From: Paenisporosarcina sp. FSL H8-0542
Lineage (GTDB): Bacteria; Bacillota; Bacilli; Bacillales_A; Planococcaceae
Direction: 5' to 3'
DNA: 64,000 bases
Assembly (NCBI RefSeq): GCF_038632915.1
Contig: NZ_CP152050.1
Span: forward strand, 1,829,001-1,893,000
Of this stretch, positions 27,127 to 35,641 are shown in pieces (the stretch's first letter is position 1; each line of letters begins with the position of its first letter). Made by a program: the position numbers and the translations under genes. The notes beneath the pieces are model-generated. The model saw only the letters and a program-made list of their open reading frames with translations, searched no databases and was not told the DNA's origin.

Positions 27127-28110
27127 TCAAGCCATAATTTCTGGTTTTCTTTGTTCTAAAACCGGTTCTTTGTAAGAGATTTCCTCACCAGTTTCAATAT
27201 CAATAAACGAACTCGTTTCATTGAACCAGCGGTCTGGTGCTTCGTGTCCCCAAAATGTCTGACGAAGTGGATCATTCAAATCCCAGCGTTTCGGTTTCAA
27301 GTCTGGGTCGGTAGTTAAGTAATCACCAGTGTAGAGTTCAATACGATGGCCATCCGGATCTCTCAAGTATAGGAAGAAGGCATTTGATAAGCCATGACGT
27401 CCTGGACCGCGTTCAATGGATTGTGCATAGCCCATACTGGCAAGAACGTCACAACAATCAAGAATGCTGATTCGGTCTGTCAGAGAGTATGCAAAATGAT
27501 GAAGTTTTGGTCCTGGACCACTCATGAATGCATGGTCATGAACGGTTGGCTTGCGGTAAAGCCACGCAGCCCACAAGTCGCCATTTTCAGTTTCCGTATA
27601 TTCTGAACAGGAGAAGCCTAAGTGGTCAACGTAGAAATCATAAGCTCTTTGAACGTCAGGCACTGCGCAATTAACGTGGTCAATCCGCTGAATTTTCGCT
27701 CCGCGGTATAAGTCATAGCGTTGGAGCATGCGATCGGTTGTCTTCATTTCCGCAAAAAACTCCAATGGAATTCCAGAGTTATCATGCACACGAAGTGTTC
27801 TTCCGATCGCATGCTGCGTTCCGGAAGGCAGCCATTTTGTTTTCAATCCTTTGGATGTAAAGAGCTTTTCGATTTCGTCAAGATCCTGTTCTTTCGCCAC
27901 CTTGTAACTGAGTACTTCCACCATTGCTTTTTCTGCTTGTTTTAATAAAAGACTATGATGAGCATGTTCTTCGAGACCTCTTAAGTAAATATGTTGGTCA
28001 TCACTTTCTGTTTCAATCATGCCTAAACCATTGACGTAAAACTCACGGGAAGCATGTAAATTGGTTACATGAAGAACTGTCCTCGCGATTCGAATGATAG
28101 AAAAATCCAT
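27127..28110 (-). CDS. hpaD: 3,4-Dihydroxyphenylacetate (homoprotocatechuate) 2,3-dioxygenase
   Basis: About 327 residues from ATG 28110 (AGGGGGG upstream); GTG 28119 is an alternative. A two-module VOC extradiol dioxygenase: the metal ligands are seen as IDHVNCA (His ~145), KLHHFAY (His ~204) and HRIELYTGDY (Glu ~258), matching the His-His-Glu set of Brevibacterium HPCD. The second-sphere His in TVHDHAF (~191) is also kept. It opens the ring of homoprotocatechuate beside the hydroxyls, giving 5-carboxymethyl-2-hydroxymuconate semialdehyde, the substrate of hpaE upstream. It is the last gene of the operon. Confidence 0.9.
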   Translation of the reverse strand: MDFSIIRIARTVLHVTNLHASREFYVNGLGMIETESDDQHIYLRGLEEHAHHSLLLKQAEKAMVEVLSYKVAKEQDLDEIEKLFTSKGLKTKWLPSGTQHAIGRTLRVHDNSGIPLEFFAEMKTTDRMLQRYDLYRGAKIQRIDHVNCAVPDVQRAYDFYVDHLGFSCSEYTETENGDLWAAWLYRKPTVHDHAFMSGPGPKLHHFAYSLTDRISILDCCDVLASMGYAQSIERGPGRHGLSNAFFLYLRDPDGHRIELYTGDYLTTDPDLKPKRWDLNDPLRQTFWGHEAPDRWFNETSSFIDIETGEEISYKEPVLEQRKPEIMA

Positions 28111-28131
28111 TGTGGTCACCCCCCTCTGCCG

Positions 28132-29640
28132 TTATTTTCCGAATTGTTGAATATGATGATCGGTTATGGAAACATGAATAATTTTTTGCTCGGTATAAAA
28201 TTCGAAACCGTAATGTCCGCCTTCACGACCGATTCCCGAATACTTCGAGCCTCCAAATGGAGTTCTTAAATCACGCACATTTTGAGCGTTCACCCATAAC
28301 ATGCCAGCTTCCACTTTATGCGCTACACGGTGACCACGTTTGATGTCATTTGTCCATACATATCCTGCCAGCCCGTAATTGATTTCGTTAGCCAGTTTAA
28401 TAGCTTCTTCCTCATCCTTAAATGTCATGACCGTCAGTACCGGCCCGAAAATTTCTTCCTGGGCGATGCGCATATGATTTTCTGCATTTAACAGTAGAGT
28501 CGGTGCAACAAAATTCCCTTTCGCCATTTCTTCAGGGATATCTGCCGTAATGACTTCCGCGCCTTCTTCTTTGGCAATATCCAAGTAGCTTTTCACTTTT
28601 TGATAATGACCTTTATCGATTAAGGGCCCCACTTCTGTGTCGGCTTCTAGTGGATCACCCATCTTGATTTTTGCTACACGTTTTTTCAGCGCTTCAATAA
28701 ATTCATCTTTTATGGATTCCTGCACAAACAAGCGGGAGTTCGCGGTACATCTTTCCCCATTAAAGGAATAAATCCCCCAGACGCATGCATCCATTGCCCG
28801 CTCGAATTCAGCGTCGTCAAAGACGATAATCGGTGACTTCCCACCTAGTTCCATCGAACAGCTTTTCAAAGTATCAGCACTATTTTTAATAATAGTCGAG
28901 CCGGTTTTTGTCTCCCCTGTAAATGAAATCAGTTGAACTTCAGGATGCTTAACGAGCGCATCCCCCGCTGTCTCTCCATAGCCATGAACCACGTTGAAGA
29001 CACCTTTTGGCAGGTCTGCTTTATGAATGATTTCAGCTAACAAGTTCGCCGACAGTGGCGACAGTTCTGCTGGCTTCAACACAACCGTGTTGCCGGTTGC
29101 CAGTGCTGGAGCCACTTTCCATGTTTCCAGCATAAATGGTGCATTCCACGGAGTGATTAACCCTGCTACACCAACAGGCGTGTTGATTGTATAATTGATA
29201 AATTCATCGTCCACTTGATAGGCATCGCCGACGAGGCGGCTTTCCACCATGCGTGCATAAAACCGGAAGTTTTCCGAAGCACGGCCAACCATTTTTTTGG
29301 TCTGGCTGATTGGAAGTCCCGTATCGAGCGCTTCCAAGTAAGCAATTCTCTCTACTTCTTCATCAATCAAGTCCGCTATCCGATAAATGTATTCCATTCT
29401 TTTTGTAAGTTTCATCGTCTTCCAAGGACCATGGTCAAAGGCATCACGTGCAGCAGCTACTGCTTTATAAATGTCTTCTGCTTGTCCTTCAGCAACTTCG
29501 TTGATTTGTTCATTTGTAAAAGGATTCATATTGATTATCGTATTGCCACTAGTAGCAGAAGTGAATTCCCCATTGATATAGAGTAGGATATTGTCTTGCG
29601 TTTCATGTTTAAACGCCACTTTTTCTCGTGAAGATACCAT
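28132..29640 (-). CDS. hpaE: 5-Carboxymethyl-2-hydroxymuconate semialdehyde dehydrogenase
   Basis: About 502 residues from ATG 29640. This NAD-dependent aldehyde dehydrogenase shows PWNAPFMLETWK, the Glu motif MELGGKSP and the catalytic Cys in FNGERCTANSR. Similarity to HpaE and its place between the ring-cleavage dioxygenase and the aldolase-like gene support the role: oxidation of the semialdehyde to 5-carboxymethyl-2-hydroxymuconate. It is closely followed by hpaD (21-base gap). Other ALDH substrates cannot be excluded from sequence alone. Confidence 0.87.
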   Translation of the reverse strand: MVSSREKVAFKHETQDNILLYINGEFTSATSGNTIINMNPFTNEQINEVAEGQAEDIYKAVAAARDAFDHGPWKTMKLTKRMEYIYRIADLIDEEVERIAYLEALDTGLPISQTKKMVGRASENFRFYARMVESRLVGDAYQVDDEFINYTINTPVGVAGLITPWNAPFMLETWKVAPALATGNTVVLKPAELSPLSANLLAEIIHKADLPKGVFNVVHGYGETAGDALVKHPEVQLISFTGETKTGSTIIKNSADTLKSCSMELGGKSPIIVFDDAEFERAMDACVWGIYSFNGERCTANSRLFVQESIKDEFIEALKKRVAKIKMGDPLEADTEVGPLIDKGHYQKVKSYLDIAKEEGAEVITADIPEEMAKGNFVAPTLLLNAENHMRIAQEEIFGPVLTVMTFKDEEEAIKLANEINYGLAGYVWTNDIKRGHRVAHKVEAGMLWVNAQNVRDLRTPFGGSKYSGIGREGGHYGFEFYTEQKIIHVSITDHHIQQFGK

Positions 29641-29687
29641 ACTTATCACCTATATTCTTAAGTTTGTAGTGATCATCAACTAAGTTA

Positions 29688-30617
29688 TTAGTTTACAGCC
29701 GCTTCCTTTGGAAGTTTCCCAAGGTCGACGAGTGTTTCGCGAACTTCTCTTTTTAGAGCCTCTGAAGGGAATCCTAAAGGCAGTCGAAGTTTCGGATTGA
29801 TTTTCCCCATCATGCCAAGCGCTACTTTTGCAGGTCCTGGGTTGGTATCTTTAAACAACACATCGTTTAATGGCATTAATTCGAAGTGCAAATCCTGACA
29901 TCTTGCTACGTCGCCCGCTTCCCATGCATTGTATAATTCGGCCACTTTGACCGGTTCAACGTTCGCTGTTGCGCTGATGAATCCGGCCCCACCAATTGCA
30001 AGCATCGGATAGCACAGCAGTTCGATTCCTGAATACAAAAGGAAGTCTCTGCCGCAGTTCAGCAATACACGGTTGACATGCTCGAAGTCTTTATTCGCTT
30101 CTTTTACACCGACGATATTCGGACAATCTTCCACTAAACGTTTCATCGTGCTTACTTCCATATTGACTGCAGAACGACCCGGGATATTGTAAATGATAAT
30201 CGGTGTTGTCACTGAATCAGCGACTGTTTTAAAATGCTGGTAAAGGGCTTCCTGATTTGGCCTGTTGTAATAAGGCACAATTACCATCGCAGCATCAGCA
30301 CCGATTTCTTCAGCGTACTTTGTCAATTCCATTGTTTCGTCATGGTTTGTCGACCCTGTTCCAGGCGCGAAAAAGACACGGCCGTCTATAGTTTCTTTTG
30401 CAAGGGCCATCACTCTTTTTCGTTCAGACATTGTCAAAGAGCTCGGTTCCCCGCTAGTTCCCGTAACGGAAATCCCATGACTGCCACTTTCAATTTGCCA
30501 GTTAATTAACTCAATAAATGCTTTTTCATCAATTGCGCCGTCTTCTGTAAACGGGGTAACGACAGGACAAATGGACCCTCTTAATTTTCTTTTCGCTTCT
30601 GTGTATGCCAAATTCAT
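29688..30617 (-). CDS. DapA-family class I aldolase, likely HpaI replacement
   Basis: 309 residues of the dihydrodipicolinate synthase/N-acetylneuraminate lyase family. The Schiff-base Lys is in NIVGVKEAN (~171), and the partner Tyr is in IIIYNIPGRS with the DapA-type Arg. The GTTGE loop reads GTSGEPSSLT. Lysine synthesis is unlikely inside an hpa operon. The pathway needs a 2,4-dihydroxyhept-2-enedioate aldolase (normally HpaI, a metal enzyme of a different fold), and no HpaI is present. This gene probably supplies that retro-aldol step, yielding pyruvate and succinate semialdehyde. That assignment is inference from position. Confidence 0.72.
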   Translation of the reverse strand: MNLAYTEAKRKLRGSICPVVTPFTEDGAIDEKAFIELINWQIESGSHGISVTGTSGEPSSLTMSERKRVMALAKETIDGRVFFAPGTGSTNHDETMELTKYAEEIGADAAMVIVPYYNRPNQEALYQHFKTVADSVTTPIIIYNIPGRSAVNMEVSTMKRLVEDCPNIVGVKEANKDFEHVNRVLLNCGRDFLLYSGIELLCYPMLAIGGAGFISATANVEPVKVAELYNAWEAGDVARCQDLHFELMPLNDVLFKDTNPGPAKVALGMMGKINPKLRLPLGFPSEALKREVRETLVDLGKLPKEAAVN

Positions 30618-30649
30618 CTACTCCTTTAAGGAATTAATGTACGTCAATG

Positions 30650-31141
30650 TTATTCCTGAAGTTCTTTCAGTTCACGATATTTTCCCTGGCTGTAGAGCAA
30701 CGGGTCATGTTGTTCCAGTTTGACGCCCGTTACTTGCCCGATAAAAATGGTATGATCGCCAGCTACATATTCGCTATGCAGTTTACACGTCACAACTGCC
30801 AGTGAATCCGGAAGAACAGGAAGTCCTTTATATGAAGAGAACGTTATATCATCCTCTAAATTTAACTGACCGGAGAATTGCTTGGACTCATTTACTTGTT
30901 TGGTTGTCAGGATATTGACAGCAAATTGTTTTGCTTCTTTGATATGTTGCAGCATTCTAGCTCTTTCACCAATACTGACGGCGATAAGTTTCGGGTTTAA
31001 TGAAATCGACATGAACGCATTTGCGGTCATGCCATGTACCTCACCAGCGACTTCGGTCGTTATGACTGTGACACCGGTTGCGAAACTTCCCATTGCATTG
31101 CGAAACAATCGATCATCCACTTCATGTTCATCGTTGTGCAT
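30650..31141 (-). CDS. hpaC: Flavin reductase component of 4-hydroxyphenylacetate 3-monooxygenase
   Basis: 163 residues with the HpaC/RutF-type flavin reductase fold: FRNAMGSFATGVTVIT at the start, GMTANAFMSISLNP, and FAVNILTTKQ. It uses NADH to reduce FAD or FMN, which HpaB consumes. It lies 43 bases behind hpaB in the same unit. The C-terminus (YSQGKYREL) is also family-typical. Confidence 0.87.
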   Translation of the reverse strand: MHNDEHEVDDRLFRNAMGSFATGVTVITTEVAGEVHGMTANAFMSISLNPKLIAVSIGERARMLQHIKEAKQFAVNILTTKQVNESKQFSGQLNLEDDITFSSYKGLPVLPDSLAVVTCKLHSEYVAGDHTIFIGQVTGVKLEQHDPLLYSQGKYRELKELQE

Positions 31142-31184
31142 ATTCTAATCTCCCTTCCACTAACTTAACGAGACTATTATTTGA

Positions 31185-32669
31185 TTAAGATAAAATACCC
31201 GCTTCTTTTTTCGCTCTGTTCAGGAAGTCTTTCACCATGTTTTTATATGGTTGCTTGTCGAATTGATCGTAATAAGCATTTGACATCCGCACTGGATCTC
31301 CGAAGAAATAGTACTCATACAGTGCTTGGCGGTTACCGAAGGCACTGATTGAAATATCCCAAGCTAAGCGGAATAATTGAACTTTTTCCTCACCATTGAT
31401 GTTGGCACCTTGCGTGTAACGATGAACTAATGTTCCGACATCCGTACTACTGAAGTCTGCTTCTGTTGGCAATGCCATCAAGCCGGATGCGCCAAGAATT
31501 TTAATGATTTCATTCATCCGTTGGTACATTTTCGGGTACCAGTTACGGGCTGCGTTCAACGGTTCAAAGTCAGGTGTCATATTGCCATATTGATCGATTT
31601 TGGCGTTGTGTTCGGCGCGGTATAGGTGAGAACGCATCACTTCCAAAATGACCATGATTTCGCTCGCTTTTTCTTTTACATGCATGAACTGATCAATTCC
31701 GATTGCTTCCATCATGTTGACGACCACACCTAGAATGAACTCTGTTTTCACCGTGTTTTTGGCGATGACTTGATGCGTCATATGTATGACCGCATTCGTT
31801 TCCGTATACGTACGATTACAGATGTTTGTACTTTCGCTTACAAATACTCTTTCCCATGGAACAAACACGTCTTCAAACGAGATAATCGCATCACTTTCGT
31901 CAAAACGGGCACCGAGCGGATGATCCCATTTGCTCTTCCCATAGTCGAATGACTCACGAGACAAGAATTTCAGCCCTGCCGTATTATTTGGAATAGCGAA
32001 TGCGAAAGCATACGGATCGTCCGTCGTTCCTGGAGTCCGATTGATAGTGGAAGGGAAAACGACCAGTTCGTCAGTGATACCACCTAAAGTGGCCAACAGG
32101 CGGCAACCGTTCACGATAATTCCGTCTGGAGTCTTTTTGGTTATACGTGCGGATAGTGTAGGATCTTTTTGATCCGATTGAGTCAATGTCGATCGGTTCA
32201 CTTGTGGATGGATTAATGTATGAGTTAAGCTGATGTCATTTTCACGTGCATATTCATAATAGTCTCTGGCATTTTTGGCAAATTGCTTACTGCCGCCACC
32301 TTCTTGTGCGAAGAATTCACTGGCAGTACCAAAAGCCATAATGCTTGTATTTAAATAGTCTGGAGAACGTCCCATCATGCCGCCGGAAAAACCAGCCCAT
32401 TCGGAATGCATTTCACGTCTTCTAAATAAATCTTCTTTGGTTTTCGGTGCAATAAAGGAAAGCCCAACTTTTTTGCCTGAAGTCGGTGAAGTATAAAGCA
32501 TCTTCTCTGGCTTCTCATGTTGCAGATCATATAGTCCAGCTACACTTTCCACAACGTTTTTAAAGGCAGGGTGTGTCGTGACGTCTTCCACTTTCTCCCC
32601 GTGAATCCACACTTCAGTGTTCCGTTTTTTTATGCCTTCGATATATTCTTTTCCTGTACGAGCGCCCAT
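31185..32669 (-). CDS. hpaB: 4-Hydroxyphenylacetate 3-monooxygenase, oxygenase component
   Basis: 494 residues of the HpaB/PvcC family (acyl-CoA-dehydrogenase-like fold). It begins RTGKEYIEGI and contains HAGHDFTHALIHPQ-like LTHTLIHPQVNRS, GCRLLATLGGITDELVVFPS, and VFVPWERVF near the middle. It hydroxylates 4-hydroxyphenylacetate to homoprotocatechuate using reduced flavin from HpaC. AGGAGGG precedes the ATG. Among HpaB types, the length and the presence of a separate HpaC match the Bacillus/Thermus form. Confidence 0.9.
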   Translation of the reverse strand: MGARTGKEYIEGIKKRNTEVWIHGEKVEDVTTHPAFKNVVESVAGLYDLQHEKPEKMLYTSPTSGKKVGLSFIAPKTKEDLFRRREMHSEWAGFSGGMMGRSPDYLNTSIMAFGTASEFFAQEGGGSKQFAKNARDYYEYARENDISLTHTLIHPQVNRSTLTQSDQKDPTLSARITKKTPDGIIVNGCRLLATLGGITDELVVFPSTINRTPGTTDDPYAFAFAIPNNTAGLKFLSRESFDYGKSKWDHPLGARFDESDAIISFEDVFVPWERVFVSESTNICNRTYTETNAVIHMTHQVIAKNTVKTEFILGVVVNMMEAIGIDQFMHVKEKASEIMVILEVMRSHLYRAEHNAKIDQYGNMTPDFEPLNAARNWYPKMYQRMNEIIKILGASGLMALPTEADFSSTDVGTLVHRYTQGANINGEEKVQLFRLAWDISISAFGNRQALYEYYFFGDPVRMSNAYYDQFDKQPYKNMVKDFLNRAKKEAGILS

Positions 32670-32771
32670 TTAATTCCCTCCTATTTCGGTTCTATCTATA
32701 CTGACTTTGATAGTAATTTTTATTTTCAGATTTTCGCATCTAAAACGATGCATAAATCAGAGCATAGTCTT

Positions 32772-33155
32772 CTATTTAAATCGTGCATGGATATTATTTT
32801 GCTTATATGTGCCGGCCTCACTGAATTCGATCAGTTCCATCGACAATGCCAAGTAACGTTTGGACATGAGTTCCGAAAAATGATTTTTCAATACGGCAAA
32901 TAATGCATCGCAAGCTTCTTTTTTAACTTCTGCCGAACGTCCTGCTCCTATTTTCAACACGGCATGGACAAAAGCATCGTCTTCAGCCCCGTCAGCAACC
33001 CGGTAATCTTTTAATACAATTGCCCTTGAACGGATGCCCCCTATAGGGAAAACGGAGTCCCGTGAAATGAGGACTTTATGAACTTCTTCAAATAGCAGCG
33101 CGATATTCGCCTCATTTTTGATATTATCCGTATATTCCACTGTAAAATGCGGCAT
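32772..33155 (-). CDS. hpaF: 5-Carboxymethyl-2-hydroxymuconate delta-isomerase
   Basis: 127 residues beginning MPHFTVEYTDNIK, the hallmark of CHMI, a tautomerase-fold enzyme whose catalytic residue is the N-terminal Pro exposed after Met removal. It converts 5-carboxymethyl-2-hydroxymuconate to the 2-oxo-3-ene isomer. It lies between hpaG2 and hpaB; the 102-base gap to hpaB holds no clear terminator. Confidence 0.88.
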   Translation of the reverse strand: MPHFTVEYTDNIKNEANIALLFEEVHKVLISRDSVFPIGGIRSRAIVLKDYRVADGAEDDAFVHAVLKIGAGRSAEVKKEACDALFAVLKNHFSELMSKRYLALSMELIEFSEAGTYKQNNIHARFK

Positions 33156-33175
33156 GCGGTTTCCTCCTGTTCACG

Positions 33176-33934
33176 TTACCGGTTCGAGAACGCTTCATCC
33201 CCGATAATGGTATTGACCAATCGTCCGATTCCTTCAATTTCTGTCACGACTTCATCACCGACAGCAGTATCGACGGACCCTTTAGGAGTGCCTGTAAGAA
33301 TGACATCATTCTCACTCAATGTCATGAAGCTGCTTAAATATTCTATGAGCGTCGGAATATCAAAAATCATATCCGCTGTCGTTCCTTCTTGAACAAGCTT
33401 GTTATTGACATGGGTAGTCAACTTAAGTTCCATCGGATTGGCCACATCATTCGCATCGATGAGCCAAGGACCAAATGGTGTACACGTATCGCGGTTTTTG
33501 ACACGCAAATTCGGACGGTAATAGTTTTCAAGATAATCTCGAATCGCATAATCATTTGCTACACTGTAACCTTTGACATACTGATAAGCCTCTTCTTTTT
33601 TTACATTGCGAGCAGTCTTTCCGATAATGACGGCCAACTCACATTCATAATGCATGTACGTGACGTCAGAAGGGCGACGGGTATATGCATTATGGCCGAT
33701 AAACGTATTCGGTCCCTTCAGAAAAACCAATGGTTCTGATGGTGCATCAAATGCCAGTTCGGCTGCGTGATCCGCGTAGTTAAGCCCTAAAGCAAATACG
33801 GTACGCGGGACGATTGGCGTCAACCATACAACATCACGTTCTTCTACAATCCGTCCGTCATCAAGCTTCAGGCGGCCTTCCCATTCAATCGCTTTGTGGA
33901 TTGCGCCTTCACAGGATATCCGTGCTGTTCTCAT
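33176..33934 (-). CDS. hpaG2: Fumarylacetoacetate-hydrolase-fold decarboxylase/isomerase, catalytic half (HpaG2-like)
   Basis: About 252 residues from ATG 33934, behind GGAGGTGG. The metal-binding motif HYECELAVIIGK (E-x-E, residues ~91-102) is intact, as is LTGTPKGS near the end. E. coli HpaG is one chain of two such domains; its metal site lies in the second. This gene equals that active half. It should remove CO2 from 5-oxopent-3-ene-1,2,5-tricarboxylate and act as isomerase. It overlaps hpaG1 by 4 bases, suggesting that the two subunits assemble together. Confidence 0.8.
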   Translation of the reverse strand: MRTARISCEGAIHKAIEWEGRLKLDDGRIVEERDVVWLTPIVPRTVFALGLNYADHAAELAFDAPSEPLVFLKGPNTFIGHNAYTRRPSDVTYMHYECELAVIIGKTARNVKKEEAYQYVKGYSVANDYAIRDYLENYYRPNLRVKNRDTCTPFGPWLIDANDVANPMELKLTTHVNNKLVQEGTTADMIFDIPTLIEYLSSFMTLSENDVILTGTPKGSVDTAVGDEVVTEIEGIGRLVNTIIGDEAFSNR

Positions 33935-34722
33935 TGCGACCACCTCCGGTTGAAAGATTCTTCGTCAACCAGTTCATTTTCTAGTTTGCCGACACCCTCT
34001 ATCTCAATCCGGACTTTATCTCCGACTATTGCAAGTGGCGCATCTTCTGGTACCCCTACGAGCAATACGTCTCCTGGACTCAATGTCATAAATTCAGTCA
34101 CGTCAGCAAGTAAACGGGCAACGGGGCGAATTAAATTCTTTGTTGAATTTTCCTGTCGCAGTTCATTGTTGATGAACACACGGATGGTTACATCATCCGG
34201 ATTTTTCATTTCGTCCCTATCAATAACCCATGGTCCGATTGGACAAAATCCATCGCGGCATTTTTGTTGTACAGCTGGACGGAATAGGCTTGTATGCGGA
34301 ACGCTCACGTCGTTAACGATCGTATAGCCTGCCACATAATCCATTGCTGTTTCTTCCGTTACCGCAACTGCTGTTTTGCCGATGACAATTCCAAGTGAAG
34401 CACCCATTTCAAGTTTCGATTCGCTTTTAGGAACTGGTATGCCTGCTCCATATCGATTCAATGTATTTTCAGGTTTAATGTATAAAACAGGAGCAACTGG
34501 AGGCGAAAGGTATGGTTTATCATTGACCTTATCACCAAGTCTTTCAAGGCCACCATGAAAGTTCAATAATGTACCATAAACCGTTCCAGTAACGGGGTTG
34601 TCCAAGGGTATATCGTTTATACCAAACTCATTACCTTCAAATTCGATTGAATTTGTTTCTGTATTCACAGATACGGAAGATAATTCTCTTGAATCAGTTC
34701 TTTTGATCTTTGCATTAAGCAT
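33931..34722 (-). CDS. hpaG1: Fumarylacetoacetate-hydrolase-fold protein, probably non-metal half (HpaG1-like)
   Basis: About 263 residues from ATG 34722 with AAGGAG 8 bases upstream. It has the FAH fold, including VYGTLLNFHG, PVAPVLYIKPENT and LLVGVPEDAP. The metal motif E-x-E aligned with the hpaG2 ECE reads GAS (EMGASLGIVIGK), so both Glu are lost. It probably acts as the structural partner of HpaG2, equal to the N-terminal domain of the fused HpaG. It is the first gene of the operon, behind a promoter with a 15-bp palindrome. Confidence 0.75.
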   Translation of the reverse strand: MLNAKIKRTDSRELSSVSVNTETNSIEFEGNEFGINDIPLDNPVTGTVYGTLLNFHGGLERLGDKVNDKPYLSPPVAPVLYIKPENTLNRYGAGIPVPKSESKLEMGASLGIVIGKTAVAVTEETAMDYVAGYTIVNDVSVPHTSLFRPAVQQKCRDGFCPIGPWVIDRDEMKNPDDVTIRVFINNELRQENSTKNLIRPVARLLADVTEFMTLSPGDVLLVGVPEDAPLAIVGDKVRIEIEGVGKLENELVDEESFNRRWSQ

Positions 34723-34775
34723 TCGAATCACTCCTTAAGTTATTAAACTAGTTGTTTATCGGTTCAATAACTACA

Positions 34776-34815
34776 AGTATATAAAATTGAACATGTTTAA
34801 GAATGAGACTCATTC
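34776..34815 (-). promoter_or_regulatory. hpa operon promoter with 15-bp palindromic operator
   Basis: On the - strand TATACT (34781-34776) is a good -10. The -35 region 17 bases upstream (ATTCTT) is poor. The perfect palindrome GAATGAG-N-CTCATTC (34801-34815) overlaps that -35, so a regulator binding here could repress or activate. No hpa regulator gene is found in the window. Confidence 0.5.
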
Positions 34816-34843
34816 AGAACTCACTTTGAAAAGGCATCCTGAA

Positions 34844-35641
34844 TCAAACAGACAATAAGGCTTTATCACTGGTAAGTTTTTCGCCACGTATACGTTGGAA
34901 TTCATCCATTAGTTTAGGAATGGTCAAATTCTTCTTCTCTTGTGCGTCAAATTCCAAAATAAATTGTCCTTTGTCCATCATGATTAATCTATTTCCTAAG
35001 TCCAAAGCTTGTTGCATATTATGCGTGATCATCAGCGTGGTTAGTTGATCCTTTTCAACCAGTTGTTTTGTTAAATTGGTAATCAGTTCCGCACGGGAAG
35101 GATCCAGTGCCGCTGTATGTTCATCCAATAGTAAAATCGACGGTTGTGTAAAGGTTGCCATTAATAGAGAAAGAGCTTGTCTTTCACCACCTGAAAGCAA
35201 ACCCACTTTCGCATTCAAGCGGTTTTCAAGATTTAAATGAAGTGTTTCAAGAGATGTACGAAATAATTCCCGTCGTTTCCTGTCAACACCGATTCTTAAT
35301 AAACGTTTCTTATTGCGTGAATAGGCCATTGCTAGATTTTCTTCGATTGTCATCGAAGGTGCTGTACCAGCCATCGGGTCTTGAAATACACGTCCAATCA
35401 TCTGCGAACGCTTATACTCCGGCATTCTTGTAACATTTTTATTGGAGATTTCTATTTCACCAAAATCAGGAGACAAAGCGCCGGAAATCATATTCAACAT
35501 AGTGGATTTCCCTGCGCCATTGCTTCCGATAACCGTCATGAAATCACCTGGATTTAAATGGAGATTAATCTGGTCCAAAGCGATTTTTTCATCTGGTGTG
35601 GCTTCATTGAATAATTTGTTAATCTGGACGAGTTTCAGCAA
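34844..35641 (-). CDS. ABC importer ATP-binding protein (TrpX/YZ-like system)
   Basis: 265 residues from TTG 35641 (GGGGGAG upstream), overlapping the permease gene by 23 bases. Walker A GSNGAGKST, signature LSGGERQA and Walker B ILLLDEHTAALDP are present; the D-E-H in Walker B (instead of D-E-P) is typical of this importer group. It powers the permease at 36665 and belongs with the binding protein at 37664. Confidence 0.85.
   Translation of the reverse strand: MLKLVQINKLFNEATPDEKIALDQINLHLNPGDFMTVIGSNGAGKSTMLNMISGALSPDFGEIEISNKNVTRMPEYKRSQMIGRVFQDPMAGTAPSMTIEENLAMAYSRNKKRLLRIGVDRKRRELFRTSLETLHLNLENRLNAKVGLLSGGERQALSLLMATFTQPSILLLDEHTAALDPSRAELITNLTKQLVEKDQLTTLMITHNMQQALDLGNRLIMMDKGQFILEFDAQEKKNLTIPKLMDEFQRIRGEKLTSDKALLSV

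Noticed and set aside
29688-30617. Housekeeping dapA for lysine biosynthesis
   Set aside because: The gene is enclosed in the hpa operon between hpaC and hpaE with short gaps; no lysine genes are near.
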